From a bacterium (GTDB taxonomy: Bacteria; Campylobacterota; Campylobacteria; Campylobacterales; Sulfurimonadaceae), in contig JAHJGM010000060.1 of the NCBI GenBank assembly GCA_018824305.1, positions 1-38,414 of the forward strand: DNA of 38,414 nucleotides. Direction: 5' to 3'. Every line of letters starts with the position of its first letter. The first letter of the stretch is position 1. Of this stretch, positions 37,916-38,414 are shown piece after piece. Made by a program: the position numbers and the translations under genes. The notes under the pieces are model-generated. The model searched no databases and was not told the origin of the DNA. It worked only from the letters and a program-made list of their open reading frames with translations.

Positions 37916-38414
37916 TCAAGATAGTTTTTTATTCTCTTTTAGTTTGTTAATAATCATAAGATTCTTCATCACTCTTGAATAATAGGGCATATTTGTCATC
38001 CCACCGTTATATCCGCTCACAGAATGGAGATATGTCTCGCGGGTATTTTTTAGTATGACAAAGTAATGAGCAGCGATTCTTGCAGAAAACTCTATATCTG
38101 TCAGCAAACGGTTTGCGATCTGCGCATTTGACAATGACAAGACCCAACTGAGATTTTCTACTCTTTGTGCTACGTAGCGTGCTGTGGCGACTTGGACTTG
38201 CATAACGCCCAATGATGCTTTAGTCAAGACGACATTTTTTTTAAAATCGCCTATAAGATTTTTACCCGCGCTGCTTTCGGTCAAACAAATAGCACTGAGT
38301 GTATCTTCATACGTCTCACCATTATCAGCAGGTACAGTCCTGGCTACATCTCGTACTATTTGAAGAGTATTTAATTGTTCATCAGATATAGCAAACAATG
38401 AAATTGTAAATATA
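37916..38414 (-). CDS. Lytic transglycosylase-like protein (partial, cut at window end)
   Basis: The reading frame is open from the window edge. The visible part has SLT-domain marks: catalytic Glu in L-T-E-S-S, then G-V-M-Q-V, and S-G-Y-N-G-G-M. Such proteins cleave the glycan strand of peptidoglycan, opening the wall for secretion or remodelling. The last codons before the edge read I-F-T-I-S-L-F-A, so the true start and signal peptide lie outside the window; the TTG at 38398 is unlikely to be the start. The domain is small, as in IagB-like enzymes of secretion systems. Confidence 0.7.
   Translation of the reverse strand, partial: IFTISLFAISDEQLNTLQIVRDVARTVPADNGETYEDTLSAICLTESSAGKNLIGDFKKNVVLTKASLGVMQVQVATARYVAQRVENLSWVLSLSNAQIANRLLTDIEFSARIAAHYFVILKNTRETYLHSVSGYNGGMTNMPYYSRVMKNLMIINKLKENKKLS

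Overview
The window looks like a chromosomal segment of a Campylobacterota (Epsilonproteobacteria) bacterium, most likely Sulfurimonas or a close relative. The base composition is AT-rich, genes are packed in overlapping operons, TTG and GTG starts are common, and promoters are recognisable mainly by an extended -10 box. The run aminotransferase-murC-mutS2-ligA-tlyA-ribF-truD recalls gene neighbourhoods of Helicobacter and Campylobacter. Taxonomy is inference from protein resemblance; no rRNA, tRNA, CRISPR array or complete insertion sequence was seen.

Layout. 1-2.8 kb is a loosely packed accessory stretch: a DUF3185-like mini-protein, a lipoprotein, an HDOD protein, a VOC protein and a YjbR protein. 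It is bracketed by two same-orientation copies of a roughly 65-bp repeat of the kind associated with IS200-like (RAYT) transposases, and contains a REP-like hairpin. 2.8-10 kb holds housekeeping and envelope genes: gatA, a small unknown, a LysE exporter, a diiron ferritin-like protein, an outer-membrane barrel, then guaB-RDD-proB. 10-12.6 kb is on the minus strand: a CheY-like regulator, a soluble histidine kinase, an exported Hsp20 and a DUF502 membrane protein. 12.8-23.8 kb starts with metY and ends with metX-xseB-nitrilase-like-ThiF. Between metY and metX sits a marR-adaptor-RND pump-TolC-HPP operon with two matching palindromic operators. 24-26.2 kb is minus-strand: a cytochrome c lipoprotein and three unrecognised genes. 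26.3-36.8 kb is one dense plus-strand operon for cell wall, DNA repair, rRNA/tRNA modification and flavin synthesis. The right edge holds an unknown protein, a possible 51-aa membrane protein and a lytic transglycosylase-like gene cut by the window end.

Most notable signals. (1) The exported Hsp20 gene has a 5' leader in which a UUUU-containing arm can pair with the whole Shine-Dalgarno sequence, the arrangement of a FourU-type RNA thermometer. (2) The palindrome TTACATGTAA is strongly over-represented in genes and between them, and inside genes it occurs only in the two frames that avoid a stop (reading Leu-His-Val or Thr-Cys). (3) The nitrilase-superfamily gene lacks the catalytic Cys and probably the Lys. 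(4) An 84-bp element with terminal inverted repeats lies between the ThiF and cytochrome genes.
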